From Hyphochytrium catenoides (Eukaryota; Sar; Hyphochytriomycetes; Hyphochytriales; Hyphochytriaceae), in the NCBI GenBank assembly GCA_900088475.1, contig FLMG01000284.1, positions 60,313 to 106,286 of the forward strand: 45,974 nucleotides of DNA, given 5' to 3'. Each line of letters opens with the position of its first letter. Positions within the stretch are counted from its first letter, which is position 1. Below the pieces are notes generated by a model. That model was given only the letters and a program-made list of their open reading frames with translations, did no database searches and was not told the origin of the DNA. The position numbers and the translations under genes are program-made. Positions 32,262 to 44,500 of the stretch are shown here, piece after piece.

Positions 32262-33044
32262 CTAGAGGCTCCTCTCGAACGATACCTCCGCTGGGACTAA
32301 GAGCAGTGTTGGATCTCAAGCTCTATAGCTACTGGGGACTGTTCTACTTACACCAGTGGGACTCAAAACTCCACGCTCTACGCCGCCAACTAATCTTTCA
32401 AGCAAGCAGAGAGCCAAAGCATGTCAGCTAGTAGCTGGCCCATGGCCGAACTCACAAGCACGAGGACCCCGCTGCACTCCTCCCATCCCCAACAATGATC
32501 ATCAGTTCCAAACACAAGCACCTTCCCTTGTAGCCTTTACACTGTATGGGGTCTGAACTTGAAGGGGAAGAAAAACGCCCCTGAGCCCCTATTCCTGATA
32601 AGCACCACCAAATGGGTCTACAATCCCAGATTATTATGACAACATTATAAATATGTACATGTGGCGCGCCATCAAGAGAAGAGAAGATTGTAGATGAGTT
32701 CCATGTCCTTTCGAGTCGTCTGGCGCCGGATCTACAGCAGGCACGGGGCACGGCCAAGCGCAGCGCTGCAAGGTGGCGCCTATGCCGCCTCCTCTCTTTT
32801 GCTCTAGCCGATAGACTCTCTCGGCGTCCCGCATTGCGCTCTTGCTATCCGACAGGTAAGAACTACTCTTCTTTCCTGCTCGCTTTGTTCATATTCTCAC
32901 GCCTCATCAGACTGAGTGGCGCGGTCCATCGTCACGTCCCGAGTAAGGCAAACGCCTCCGGGCGCATAGGCGATAGTCGCGGAGCTTGGACAGGACATTT
33001 ATTGGATATATAGGCGGTCTTTAAGGCGGAGAGCGTGATCTAGG
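32262..33044. other. Divergent intergenic region between phosphatase and PDI genes
   Basis: The two genes point away from each other, so both promoters should lie here. Open frames at 32356-32834 on both strands are short and featureless. No clear TATA or repeats. Confidence 0.5.
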
Positions 33045-36000
33045 ATGGTGCTGTCTACTTGCCTGAGAGCCTGGGCCATGCTTGTGATATGCGCTCTGCT
33101 CATTCTACGGAAAGGCAGTCTTGGTCCGTGCCCCAGATTCTTCCTCTAAATATATGAGAAATTTGTGTTGCTAATATCCTCCCTTCAGCTTCTGTCTGCA
33201 TCAATCACTGCTCGGGACATGGAAGCTGTTTGAACTACACATGCCATTGCGAACTCGGTTACTATGGCGAGGACTGCAGATTAGGTACTCTTTGGTTCGC
33301 CAGTCCACAAGGGTCACTACTTCTGGGTTGAAGCCCTAACACTTATCTGACTCATAGCGGTCACTAAGGAGAACGACGTTCTCCCCATTCTCTCTGCCGG
33401 AAGCTTCAATCTGACCGGGCGCAACTTCAGCAAGACTGTCAGCAAGAAACAGAAGCTCGCTTTCGTTGCCTTCTCTTCACCTTCCTGCCAGAAATGCATC
33501 GCCTTTGAGAGAGACTATCAAAACTTTACTGAGGGACTGAGCCCTTATAATGTGCGGTCTATCTGCTTTTGGTTTTTTAGCTCGACTCTCTTGCTGACTG
33601 TTCTGAACAGGTCCCCCTCGCCAGAGTTAATGCGGATAAGGAGACGGCGCTTGTGAGAGAGCACTGTGGAAAAGACGCACTGCTACCCTGCATTGTGGCC
33701 TTTAGAGCGGGCAGGAGAATCAACTACCGTGGGGGGCAGACTGCAAAGGAGCTGCTGGGTTTTGCTTTGAAGCTCCTAGCTCCAAGCGTTACGAAGCTCC
33801 AAGCACAAAGTGCTGTCGCTCGCTTCTTATCTCCAGCGGAAGACGATCCCACCGACGACGTGAATGTAACCAGGGGCAGTGCTTATCGCCCAGTTTCTTC
33901 CTTGGCTGACAAGCGGTACCGGTGTATTCCTTTCCCCCTTCACTTCTCAGGTTATTGGATTCTTCTCGGACCCTTCAGGGATGGAGGAAGATGAGTATGA
34001 AGACTTCAAAGAGGCGGCAGCCCGTGTGCATCACATTGTATGCAACTCCTCTTTTGTTCTGTCGTCCCTATCGTTCCCAGCTAAAGTCTAACCCCCGACC
34101 CACGTCATCATCCAGCATAATATTCATGTTCGAGAAGTTACTGACGTCGACCTGGCTGAGAGCTTCAAGCGACAGCAATGGTTTTTTCGCACTCCCGCGG
34201 TAGTGCTCAAGAAGTGAGGCTCTTCAAACCCGCAGCTCATAGTATCTGTTTGCTTGTTTATACCTCTCTATTCAAGAGCTTCCTTAGCCTTCTGGGATCT
34301 TTATCTGAAACAATCTTTCATCTCTGAACCCCCCTTCCCATACCGCAGAAGGGGACTTCCGCTCAAATCCTTGCAATTGGCAGAGTTCTTTGACGAATCA
34401 CAGTCCCTTTACGACTGGATCCTTAAGGTGAGACCTCATCATCTCCATTGTGATGTTCCCCATTATCTTAGCGTTAGGTGTCTTTGGTCCGTGGTCACTC
34501 TTTCTTGCCGCTCTTGTGTAGCCTTGCCGCCAAGGTTCTTGGAGCTCTCTCCTGCTCTTTCAAAACTGTGTCTCGTACCCTCTCTCTTCAAATATCAACC
34601 TTGCTTGTTCTTTATGTGCCTTACAGCCACTTTCACTGCCCTCTAACTATTCTCAACCTCATGATCTAAGAGTCAGTCATCAACTTCCTCACGCATTCTA
34701 ACTTACCCTCACGTATTCTAACTTACTCTCACGTATTCTAACTTACCCTCACCATTCTCTGCAGAACAGTGTCCCGCTGCTTGGCGAGCTCACAGAAGCA
34801 ACTTTTTCATTCTATGAGAAGCTGTCTTTACCAATGCTTATGCTGTTTCTAGACGTCCAGAGTACGAGCACCGCACTTACCGCTCTGTCTCTATCTCCTA
34901 ATCGGCATCAATGTATACGCCACAAACCTGGCCAGGTTCCGAAGGCTGACAGCGATCTGCAGCTTACCATTTCCTCTTCTCGAATCTCTCCTCAATGTCT
35001 CCTCCCAGAATGGTTGCTTCAGTTGATGTCCGTTATGGTAGCACTTTTCAGACAGTCTAACCTTCGCTCTCTTGATAGGCCAGGTTACAGGGGGAATAAG
35101 GAACTCCTTGCTCCTGGAGCACTTTGAGGACGCCGCCCGTGAATACGTGAGTTCACGCTTGCAGAGAAGGCGCTGGCTTGTAGCTAAGGAAGGGCAGACA
35201 GAGGGGGACGAAAACATGCAAGAGTGAGAACAAAGCACGGAGACGATGCTCACTTGGTCCTTCACAGGATGGTAAAATAACGTTTGTCTATTGCGATGGG
35301 GTGCGGTTCGCAGACAAGATGAAAGTACTGGGACTGCATGGTAGACGAATGTTTGCTGCATCTCGTACCTGTTTGCTGCACCTCGTACCTATTGTGGTTT
35401 CTGGAATGATTTTCTTCTCTTCGGCTAGAAGTCGTCTCAAACCCTAGTGGCCTGCAAGTTCCTATCCCTCCTTGCTGAAAGCAAGCTAACTTATAGACGG
35501 ACTGTGCAATAGGCGGCACGGAGCGTTTGCCTTCCATCGCTTTCAATACAAAGGATGGGAAAAACTTTGTTTATCCAGAAGATGTTCCCTTAGACAGGTA
35601 ACAGACGCACTCTCCTTGTCTTAACCTCTCCTGCAAGGCCAGGCTCTTTGGCGGACACTCCCCAAATTCCCTGTCTAGAGTGCCTTCCCTTCAATCGTCT
35701 CCCTAACGTATGCCTTCCACCAGCGCTAAAATCATGAAGTTTTGCGCTATGTTTCTCTCGGGTCGGCTCGAAGGTTTGCGAGCAGCAAGAACAGCTCTGA
35801 TGGAAGTAAAAAGTGGTTCAGACGCGGATCAGCTGACTGCCAAGCGGAAGCCTAGGAGACAGCCCGTAAAAGAGAAGACCGGAGTTGCTGAGCACTTTCA
35901 TAAGGGTGACGCAGTCGTAGAGGTGCGGACGCTACTAGCTGAGACTGTTAAAACAGAACGACATAGCAGAGATATGGGGGGTGGGGGAGGGGGGAGGAGA

Positions 36001-37217
36001 AGAGAGAGAGAGAGAAGAGAGAGAGAGAGAAAAAAAAATAACTCCCTGCCTTCCTCCCACTCTCCTGTTACTCAGTTCCCTGCTGACGGAGTACAGTGGG
36101 CACCCTTCTTCCTGTTTCAGTGGCTGAATTACTCACTGAGTGCATCTCCCTATACACCCTTCTGCAGATAACAGCAAAGACGTACGACAGCATTGCCCTC
36201 GACGAGGATAAGGACGTCCTCATCCTTTTCTATTCTAAGGTGCCCATTCTCCCTGCTCTGCATCAATTCCTCTCCAACTTATGCTCTCTTCGCGGTTCGT
36301 GACCACGTAAGCTAAGGCATCAACATCGTCATTAGATTCAATGTTTTCGGTGTCTTCGTGCCACACGACTGACTCAACCTTGGTTTAGGTCTGCCAGCCT
36401 TGTGCTCACTTAGTACCCTATTATAAGGTAACTGTTCCCTATACGTTCGCTGGACAGTCATGCACTTAAGATGGAAGGAGCGAGCGAGTAAGGAGCAGGA
36501 TTGATGGGTACCTACGAGGGGGCGAAGCACGAGTAGCCTTTAGCCAGGAAGGGGCTCTTGTCTGGACTATCAAATGGATGCATACAGAAAATAACGCTGT
36601 CTTTCCTCTCTTTTGCACAGCGCTTGGCCACTCGTTTTATGGAGCTCAAAATTCCTTCCGTGGTAATTGCGCGGATGGACCTGACAGATGAAGCAGCGCC
36701 TCGTGGAGTTGCAGTGAATGAGCTCCCCACAGTCGTCCTTCTCCCAGCTGGAACGAAGACGCCTCCCTACCGGTAAGCTAGCTCTAGTGACTGCCCTCAA
36801 TTCCAGATCCTGAGCACGTGCGACTGTTTGGTGGCGAAGAAATTCTTGTCTGTAAGGGTGAAGATGGGTTGCGCCGCTTAGGCCTCTTTTGCTCTCACTG
36901 CGCCTTCTTGGTCTCCTGGTCTGACTTTATGCACATAATGGGCACATATCGAGCGCCTCCTCACATGATAATTACTTGTTCCTATCAAACGCAGCTACTA
37001 TTCTGGAGTCGGGCGCGTACTCCCCATGATGCAATGGCTCCAGGCGAATGCTGGAGTTAAGTTCGACCTCCCAGTTCTTCCCCAGTTTGACGAGCCGACC
37101 AAGGAGGAATATATACGGCAGCTGACGGAACTAGAGACAAGAAAGGCAAAAGAAAGAGGAGAGACTCCTTCACTTTCGACGACGGCAGCAGTAGGAGGCG
37201 ACAAGGAAGACCTTTGA
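33045..37217 (+). CDS. Protein disulfide isomerase with N-terminal EGF-like module (a-b-b'-a' type)
   Basis: About 16 exons. The first three are 33045-33123, 33189-33284 and 33358 onward; the last ends at TGA 37215-37217. Order: a signal peptide (LRAWAMLVICALLILRKG); an EGF-like module (VCINHCSGHGSCLNYTCHC then ELGYYGEDC, six Cys); thioredoxin domain a with FSSPSCQKCIAFE; domain b (VIGFFSDPSG, DFKEAAARVHHI, then WFFRTPAVVLK); domain b' (PLLGELTEATFSFYEKLSLP, LPSIAFNTKDGKNFVYP, FCAMFLSGRLEG); and domain a' (DKDVLILFYSK, then VCQPCAHLVPYYK). PDIs oxidise or shuffle disulfides in the ER. The active sites are CQKC and CQPC, not CGHC, so activity may lean to reduction or chaperoning (inference). 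The C terminus is GGDKEDL: KEDL resembles KDEL with the last acidic residues swapped. The join around 35.9-36.17 kb, where a GA/GGGGA tract lies, is not settled. Confidence 0.88.
33189..33284 (+). other. EGF-like module encoded by one phase-1 exon of the PDI gene
   Basis: The exon is flanked by two phase-1 introns and carries only the six-Cys EGF pattern C-x3-C-x5-C-x4-C-x-C-x8-C. A symmetrical 1-1 exon is the textbook unit for exon shuffling, so it may have been added to a PDI gene. Confidence 0.7.
34688..34764 (+). repeat. 20-bp minisatellite (3.8 copies) at the 3' end of a PDI intron
   Basis: Units 34688-34707, 34708-34727 and 34728-34747 (CTCACGYATTCTAACTTACY) and a partial fourth unit end directly at the splice acceptor CTGCAG at 34759-34764. 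Each unit carries a branch-point-like CTAAC. Confidence 0.9.
35351..35390. repeat. 20-bp tandem repeat, two copies, in a PDI intron
   Basis: Units 35351-35370 and 35371-35390 (GTTTGCTGCAYCTCGTACCT) differ at one base. Confidence 0.9.
35975..36045 (+). repeat. G-rich and GA-rich simple-sequence tract in the PDI gene
   Basis: GGGGGGTGGGGGAGGGGGG-type sequence passes into repeated GAGAGA and an A-tract. It is probably in an intron. Read as coding it gives only Gly/Arg/Glu repeats. Confidence 0.7.
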
Positions 37218-37445
37218 TAGCCATACTTTGACCCTTTAGGACTTTTTTGCCATTTTAGCTCCAGGACCCGAAGTAACCCCGGATGTAGGTCGGTCTTTTT
37301 GGCAGCCTCCTGGCCTGTGCTGCGACGCCGTGTTCAGGACAATGCCGCTTTGATAGGTTATGGATATAATTGGCGACCATTGTGTCACGCTATTATAAAT
37401 AGTTCCGATAGAGAGAGTTGGACGAACCGATAAGCAGCTGGGCTG

Positions 37446-37847
37446 CTACATTGTAGGGGCAACATAATAGTCTTCTAAATTGTTTAGCCCTTCTTTCCTG
37501 TCAATCACCACGCAAGGTTCGGCTTCCCAGGCCAGCATCCCCACAGAGCGAGTACTTATGGAGCATATTCTACTCTGATTCCTTGGCCCTCTATCTGTGC
37601 CAATAGGTCCAGAGGTGCTTCGTAACTCTAATAATGGGAACATAACGATCATCATACCTACGATCATCCATATTGTTGTCCTGCTGTTATTACTTCTGGC
37701 CCTCCCAGCAGTCATGTTCACTCCTTCTGCTCCTCCTCCTCCTCCAACAATTCTCACAGTCCTTCGCCCTGCAGTATCAGCAGGGGCGGTAGAATCCATT
37801 TCTGGCAACGTAGCAACCTGAAGAAGACGGCGACGACGACGCTTCAT
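37446..37847 (-). CDS. Small single-pass membrane protein, or 3' exon of a longer gene (133 aa)
   Basis: An open frame from ATG 37847 to TAG 37446. It starts MKRRRRRLLQVATLPEMD, then a Gly-rich stretch, a hydrophobic segment at about residues 58-76 (RTTIWMIVGMMIVMFPLLEL), and an ordinary C terminus (EAEPCVVIDRKEGLNNLED, then YYVAPTM). The C-terminal half reads like real protein. The start is weak: the ATG lies inside a CG-rich run of Arg codons and an upstream exon could exist. The plus strand over the same DNA also gives a hydrophobic frame (37597-37821), which lowers confidence. Function unknown. Confidence 0.4.
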   Translation of the reverse strand: MKRRRRRLLQVATLPEMDSTAPADTAGRRTVRIVGGGGGAEGVNMTAGRARSNNSRTTIWMIVGMMIVMFPLLELRSTSGPIGTDRGPRNQSRICSISTRSVGMLAWEAEPCVVIDRKEGLNNLEDYYVAPTM

Positions 37848-38514
37848 CGACAGAGGAGGAGGAGAGAGGATCCTTTGGCTCGCGCACTGTCCATAGCATC
37901 AAACCATGCACACAATCTTATTAGGACAATAACGGCTTTAGTCGCTAACGTCCAGCAGCGAAAGGCCGCGGTGGATGATATCCCATAGATAAGGTTAGTG
38001 CGGCTTGGGTCCTGGCTCCCCCCCTTCTTCCCCCCTCCGTCGGGGGCGCTGCAGCGGAAGTGTAGGTACGGCGGGAGCAGGAGAGGAGACAGGCGCATGC
38101 TGCAGTCAAGCTTCGCTTCCCTCTGGGAGCACTGTCGCTCCTCTCCTTCCTTCTCCTCTTCTTCGTCCCTGTCTCTTTCCCTCATCAAGAGTCCTTCCTC
38201 TAGCCGTCTTTCCTTCCTCTCTATCTCTCTCCCTCTCACTCTCCTCTCTATCTCTCGCTCTCCCACCTCATCACTCTACAGCCTGACGCCGAGGATTGCG
38301 TCATTTCCTTTATCAAGAGTTGTGAGTGCTCCGCCTCTCCCTTCGACTTTCCTTACCTACTACTACCAATACCTCATTACCGGCAACTGCAACATATCAA
38401 CGTCGGGAGGTCCTCCTTCCCTGACCTACTGGTGGGTCGTGGCCAGGGGCTGCAGCAGGGCGGGGGATCCTCCCACGAATCAGCAGTAGCAATATTTAGA
38501 GAAGAAACGAAAAG
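37848..38514. other. Divergent spacer with CT-rich tract
   Basis: About 38100-38280 is CTCTCT/TCCTTC-rich on the plus strand. The 140- and 163-codon frames across it on opposite strands are low-complexity mirror images and not counted as genes. Promoters for the formin and for the small minus-strand gene should lie here. Confidence 0.5.
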
Positions 38515-41500
38515 ATGATTCCAGTGCTCTTCAAGAAGAAAGGCCCCTCTAAGAAGGCTGCAGGTCCGTTATCTTCTCTGCCACCGCTTGTCCGTCAATG
38601 TCCCTTTCTTCTTTCAATTTATGATGTGCTATGGTCCTCTCTAACGCTCACTCCCTTCATCAGAAGGCCAGGACTCTTCTATTGATCTACAGCGGCCCGC
38701 TGACCCGGCCGAGGTGGAGCGCCTGTATGCAAAAGCGCTGGAAGAAATGGCTCTTCTTCCGGAAGCAAAAAGAGAAAGCCTTATACGCTCCGAGAACTTG
38801 GACAGAAAAAGGCAGCTTATCTCCCAGCACTCAATGGCTAAACAGACATCCTCATCTCAAGGTAGCTCTCACGCATTCTTGGACCTGCTGCCTTTCTCTG
38901 ACAGACTATGTCACAGACAGACATACGAACGACTCTCTCTTTCTCTCTTTTGTCTCTCTCTCTTTCTCTTCCCTCTATCCATATCTTTTGGCAAGTAAAC
39001 CCATGTGTGCCTAAGCCTATGATTTTTCTCTGGCAGTCATCCTTTTAACCTTCCATCTCACTGAGTCTATTCTCCTTTTGCTGCTTTCAAGACCTGAGAA
39101 GAAGGACAACCAGGCGCCATATTGGGCACAAAAACTAAAGGGCGCTTGGAGAGTGAGGGACGGAGAGAGAAAGGAGGCAGTCACCTTGGAGGAGGGCAGG
39201 AAGCTCCATGTACTAATGCGAACGAGTCACAAGCAATGGTTAGAGGCTTTCATAGCCTCCGGAGGCACCAAGGAGCTCTTACACTTTATGGCAGAAGTGC
39301 CGCAACAAGGAGAACACCTAATGCAGAGACAGCAGAAGGAGGGTCTTGACGAAGCTGAGCTGGACACCAGCCCTCTTCTGTATGAGCTGCTAGGGTGTTT
39401 GAAAGCCTTGATGAACAACCAGTAAGCGTCCAAAAGAGACATCGTGTGGGCGTTCTGTCTCCCACTTTTCCCCGCTTTTGCTTGAAAAGAAACTCTTTTG
39501 CTTAAGATCTCTCTTTCTCTCTCTCCCCTTTTTCAGTTCAATCAATATGGAGCTTTTCTGTACTACTGCCTCTGCCCCTCTCACCTTTTTCTCTGCCAGT
39601 GTCGGTATGGACAGTGTCCTTGAGGACCCAGAGCATGTCGAAGCCATCGCTTTGCTGCTTGATCTCTTCCCGGTCCGCCAGGAGATTGAGGCTGAGCCAC
39701 TTATGAGTAAAGAAAGGGATAACCTTGAGACTCAGCGCCTGGAAACGAATAAGCTTATCATGGAAATACTGTCTGTCATCTGCTGGTATGAGAACAACAT
39801 AAGACTCGGTCTTGCTTCTCTTCTCTCGCCTCTCTGCTGCCCTAATTATGGTTTTCCTCTTTCCTTCCTCCTGCAACGTTTGTCGTACTGTTCAGAACCC
39901 GGATGCGGTTTATAAAGGTTGATAACTGAAGAGCTCTGTGACCTCCAGTCCTGCTCTCGCGTGCTTGTGACCATCGTTTCCTAACAGAGCTTATCGTAGG
40001 TACTCAAATGAAGGTCACATGAATGTCCTTAGTGCGATGGATAAGCTCCGCCGGGCGAAGGGAGAAAAAGCGCCCTTCTACTCTCTAGTCTCCGCCTTTA
40101 AGAGTGCAACGAAGACTGAAGAGCAAGTTGCTCTGATGACCTTCATCAATACCCTTGTGTCCTCTTGTTCTAGACTCGAAGATAGAATTAGCGTCAGGAA
40201 TGACTTCTTGGCTCTTGATCTCCTGATAATCGGTCACGCTGTCGCCGATACATCTGCGATTGCTGGTGAAGCTATACAAAAGGCAAACGAGGCTGCTGCT
40301 GGAGGGCCCAGGCAGCAAGACAAAGAGGCGTCCTTCCTAACCTTGCTGCAAACACAGATTGAGGTCTTTGAGAAGATGATGAGGGCGGATCATGAAGAAG
40401 TGATGATGTAAGAAGCTTCCACTTGCAAATTATGGTTCTAGCTTACCTGCTGCCTGAACTGAGGTTTGAGACATCTCTTCTCCCTCCCAACCACAGCTTC
40501 ATTTCTCTGCTCGTCTCACAAAGCACGTGTTGCTGGCTGCGGCCTTTTTGCTTCCCTCATGTCCCTCATACTACATGGGCAGGCTATTACACCTAACGCA
40601 CCTTCTCAATACTCCCTGGATGCCAGGAACGGCGTCGATATGTCAAACCTCGACGTGCTTCTTTCTCAACTCTCCACTGCAGCGCGATCTGCCGGCTTTG
40701 CCGCTCATCTTCTAGCGGTAGTACAAGCACTGGTTATGATCCCACCGGAGAGAAGTCTTGGGGCCCTAATGTGGAAGAAGGTGGAGGAGGCAGTGCTCGC
40801 GGTCACTGCACTTGAGCATAGAAGGTCACAGTCAGGAAAGGGAGAGACAACGGATGGGAAGAGAGATATCAGAACACTTTGACAGCGAAGGAGAGGAGGA
40901 GAGAGGACGATGGGGACGGAAGTGCATATCACAATTTGAGCAAGAGATATCCACACCGCGAGAGACATCAAATTGAGTGAGAGACCAGTTTATTTCCACC
41001 TCTACCACGCTTAATGCTCTTCTTCACCCTGGTTGCCCGCTACTCTTCATATCTTACAATGCTTTAGCATAGAAGCATTGCCCACAGCCATCACTTCCTC
41101 TCCAACAGAAGTCTATTTCTTCTTGAGCATTATAGGTCTCCCACCTTCTAGTTTACCTCTCCCTCCTCTTACTCCACGCCGCTTCTCCGACACGATTCGC
41201 AGAGAGTTAAGGGACTTCGAAGTGACATATGACTTCCTTCGACACCTTCTTCAACAAAAAGAACAGCTAGTAGAGGCACTAGCAGCAGGCGGTCTCAGGT
41301 CCCAGCAGCTCGGAGGGGAAGCAGGAGCGAGAAGCGGGCAGGTATGTTAAGCTTGGCCCTGGAGCCGTGCAACGCAGCTCTTCTTCCAACCTCCGTGCTA
41401 CCCCCTATTGCATGGTGGTTCGATGCACCTGTTCTGACGCCCCCTCTGGTTGCTCTGTATGATGGATTGCTGCTTTTTCTTGAGCCTCCTCGGTCGTCGT

Positions 41501-44500
41501 AGAATCAGCCCTTTTTCCTCTTCAGCTCCCCTCTTCTTGGTACATCTGACCATCGCTGCCCACTGTGCTCTGCCGACCCGCCCGTCATCATGTGCAGAGT
41601 GCAGCGCCACGAGCGGGCACTCAAGCTGGAGTGTCCACTCGAAACAACCAAGAAAAGGAAGCTCGAGAGATGCATGAACAGCCGCCGGGTAGTGCTCCCT
41701 TTCCTGCTGCACCAACAACAGTTACCCCTTCACCAGAAACACCGGAGGCGACGGCAGGCAGCGACCTCTTTGCTGATCCCAAATACTCCAAATGGTTTAA
41801 GCTCCTGAAAATGGGGATGCCTAAAGAGCAAATTGTCCTTAAAATGAGAGTGGAGGGTGTTGACCCCGCTATCCTAGATCGGAGAAGTCTTTCCACTTCT
41901 CTCCCTGCGCTATCTCCATCTTCTTCTCTCGGTCCTCTCTCTTCTGCATCTCTTCCTGTTCCTCCTCCTGTGTCCGGCACATCATCTCACGTGGACCCGA
42001 AGCTGGAGAAGTGGTTTAAGCTAAAGAAGATGGGAATGCCAATCGATCAAATAAAGATGAAGATGAAGGCGGAGGGCGTGGACCCTGGCCTGCTCGACTC
42101 TTCATCAGGCTCCTCAATTGTTTCTTCTGCTGACTCTTCCTTCCAGAGGCAGCCTTGTTCTGCTGCTTCCGCGACACCTGAAGAGAGCAAGGTAACTCTT
42201 TCTTGTGATGGGACTGTAGCCCCGTACGCCAAGCTCGTCCGAATGGGAATGCCCCTGCAGCAGGTGAAATTGAAGATGAAAATGAGCGGAGTTGACCCAG
42301 CCAAGCTCGAGACCGCTCTTCTCTCCTCTCTCCAGACAGGCGGTGCTTCTAATAACTCGTCAGGAGGAGGAGAGTCAAGGGTGGCAGCAGACAATTTAAA
42401 GACTGGGCACGGAGGGAGGCCAAGCAAGGTATCGGAGAGCCTGGAGGGAACAGCCAATGCATCTCATCTTCAGCAGAATCCTGCATTATCCAGAGTTGCA
42501 CTTCCGCCTAAGAAGCCCGTCAAGCCAGCCACAAAGCTTAAAGGGTAACATGGTCCTACATAGCTACTAGTTATCCTAACCTCTCGTCCTTGATACAGCC
42601 TGCGTGCACCTGTCGTCTTGTCTGACTCTCACTCTCCCTGCTTCACCCTTAGTCTGTACTGGAACAAGATCCAGGAAGAGGCTGTCGGTGGGACGCTGTG
42701 GCTGAAGCTTGATGACTCAAAGGTGCAGCTAGACGTCTCTGCTCTCGAGCGGGACTTCGCTGCAGTTGCGCCTGGCATAGGTGGCGAAGGGAGAGAAGTA
42801 CCCAAGATAAGCGCCGAGGGTATGAAAGGGAGAGAGGATAAAGGGAAGCCCATCCAGCTCATTGAGGGGAAGCGCTGGCAGAACTGCTCCATTGCGTTGG
42901 CCCGACTTAGGAGATCTCCCGAAGAAGTCAAGACTGCGATCCTGGCGATGGACGACTCAGTCATCAATCTGGAGAGGTGTAAAAAGAGAATGTTTCGGCA
43001 CAGTTCTTTCCTCTTTCTCGTATCTTTCTGTTGTCAAGGTGACCCTTGTACACACAGCCTCCGTTGTCGATCTCCTAGATCACCTTCATCTCTCTTAACC
43101 TTCTACATCACTTGTCGTTGTTGAGCAATCACCTTCTGCTCTGCTAGAGCTCTTCCTCTCTCACATTTACTTTGTGTCGCTGCCTCTCATCATTTATATA
43201 ATGCGCGCACCTTACATCTGCAGTCTGAAGCTTCTGAAGTCATTGGTGCCAACCGAAGAAGAAATTGAGACTGTCAACGTGAGGGGTGTAGCTTACCCGA
43301 TCTGTTGGTGTAGTATGAATAACGACTTGATATTTTACCTTCAGGCCTTCGAAGGTGATCTTCGTCAGCTCGGAAATGTGGAGCAGCTATTCCGGGCGCT
43401 GGGGAGTATACCGCGTCTCAGCGCCAGGTTGGAGGCGATCTCCTACCGACAAACCTTCGAGCAGTCCATTGCTGAGGTATTGTATGTGCCGCATGGGAAT
43501 AATATAGGTGCATAAGCCAGTGACAGACAGGGGTGCTTTGTAACATGGAAAGAGGGAAAGACCCAAATGAAACGTAGAATGAACCTCAAAGCTGAGTTGT
43601 CACTACTCTGGGGATATCTCAGGACATAAAAAGGCAATGACGCAGCAAGATAACATCACCATTCCTTATCTTTCCAACGTTTGGGACCAACAGGCCCAGC
43701 AGCGGAGTCAGATGCTGAAGGAAGGCTGTCTGGATATAGAGAAGAGCCCCAAGCTACTGAAGCTCCTGGAAATCGTCCTGGCCATTGGCAATTATCTTAA
43801 CGCGCAATCCGTTAGAGGAGGCGCCTACGGCTTCAAGCTGGAGGTCCTAACAAAGCTATCACAGGTCAAGAAAGTCGCCCTATCTCCCTGTCAACCAGTC
43901 CCTTGACCCTTCAACCACTGGATCTGTTCCCCAACTAAGAGCTGGGATTTGCCCACGGCTCGTCAGACTATGACGCCTCCTGAGCGCAAAGCTTCCTCTA
44001 ACGGGTGTCGCTACTTCCTCTTAGTAGAAGATCTTCTAAGACTTCCACTCTCTGGCTTAGTGTCCTATATCTTGACCCAGCATCCCAACCTGGACCATCT
44101 CTCTCTTTATCTCAAAAGATGTCGTCTCTGTCAGGTGAAAGCTATGGACAACAAGCAGACCCTGCTCCACTACATGGTGCGCTTCCTGGAGGGCAAGCAT
44201 CCAGAACTGCTAGAGTTCTATGCAGAGCTAACCCATATCAGAGCTGCGAGTGAGCTTTCACTGCAAAGCCTGCAGCAGGAAGTGAAGCACCTCACGCAAG
44301 GGCTGCAGCAGGTCAAGAAGGAGGTGCGAACATTGAGCTTCACCATCAGCATCTACTGCTCTTACGGGCAGGCCCTCCTCTGAGCAGGCTTCTTTCATTT
44401 CGATGTGACAATTTCATGGCTCCTTTGCTCCCATCACCTCATTTTTGAGGACTGGACTATTACTGATGCTACTGCCTTCTGCCAAGCTGACTGTTTATTT

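Noticed and set aside
32246-32834. Several short ORFs between the phosphatase and PDI genes
   Set aside because: Short, featureless and overlapping on both strands; no splice chain.
37597-37821. Plus-strand hydrophobic ORF (74 codons)
   Set aside because: Overlaps the minus-strand membrane-protein frame, which has the more natural C terminus; at most one is real.
37844-38489. Long ORFs on both strands
   Set aside because: Mirror-image translations of a CT-rich tract, without protein-like composition.
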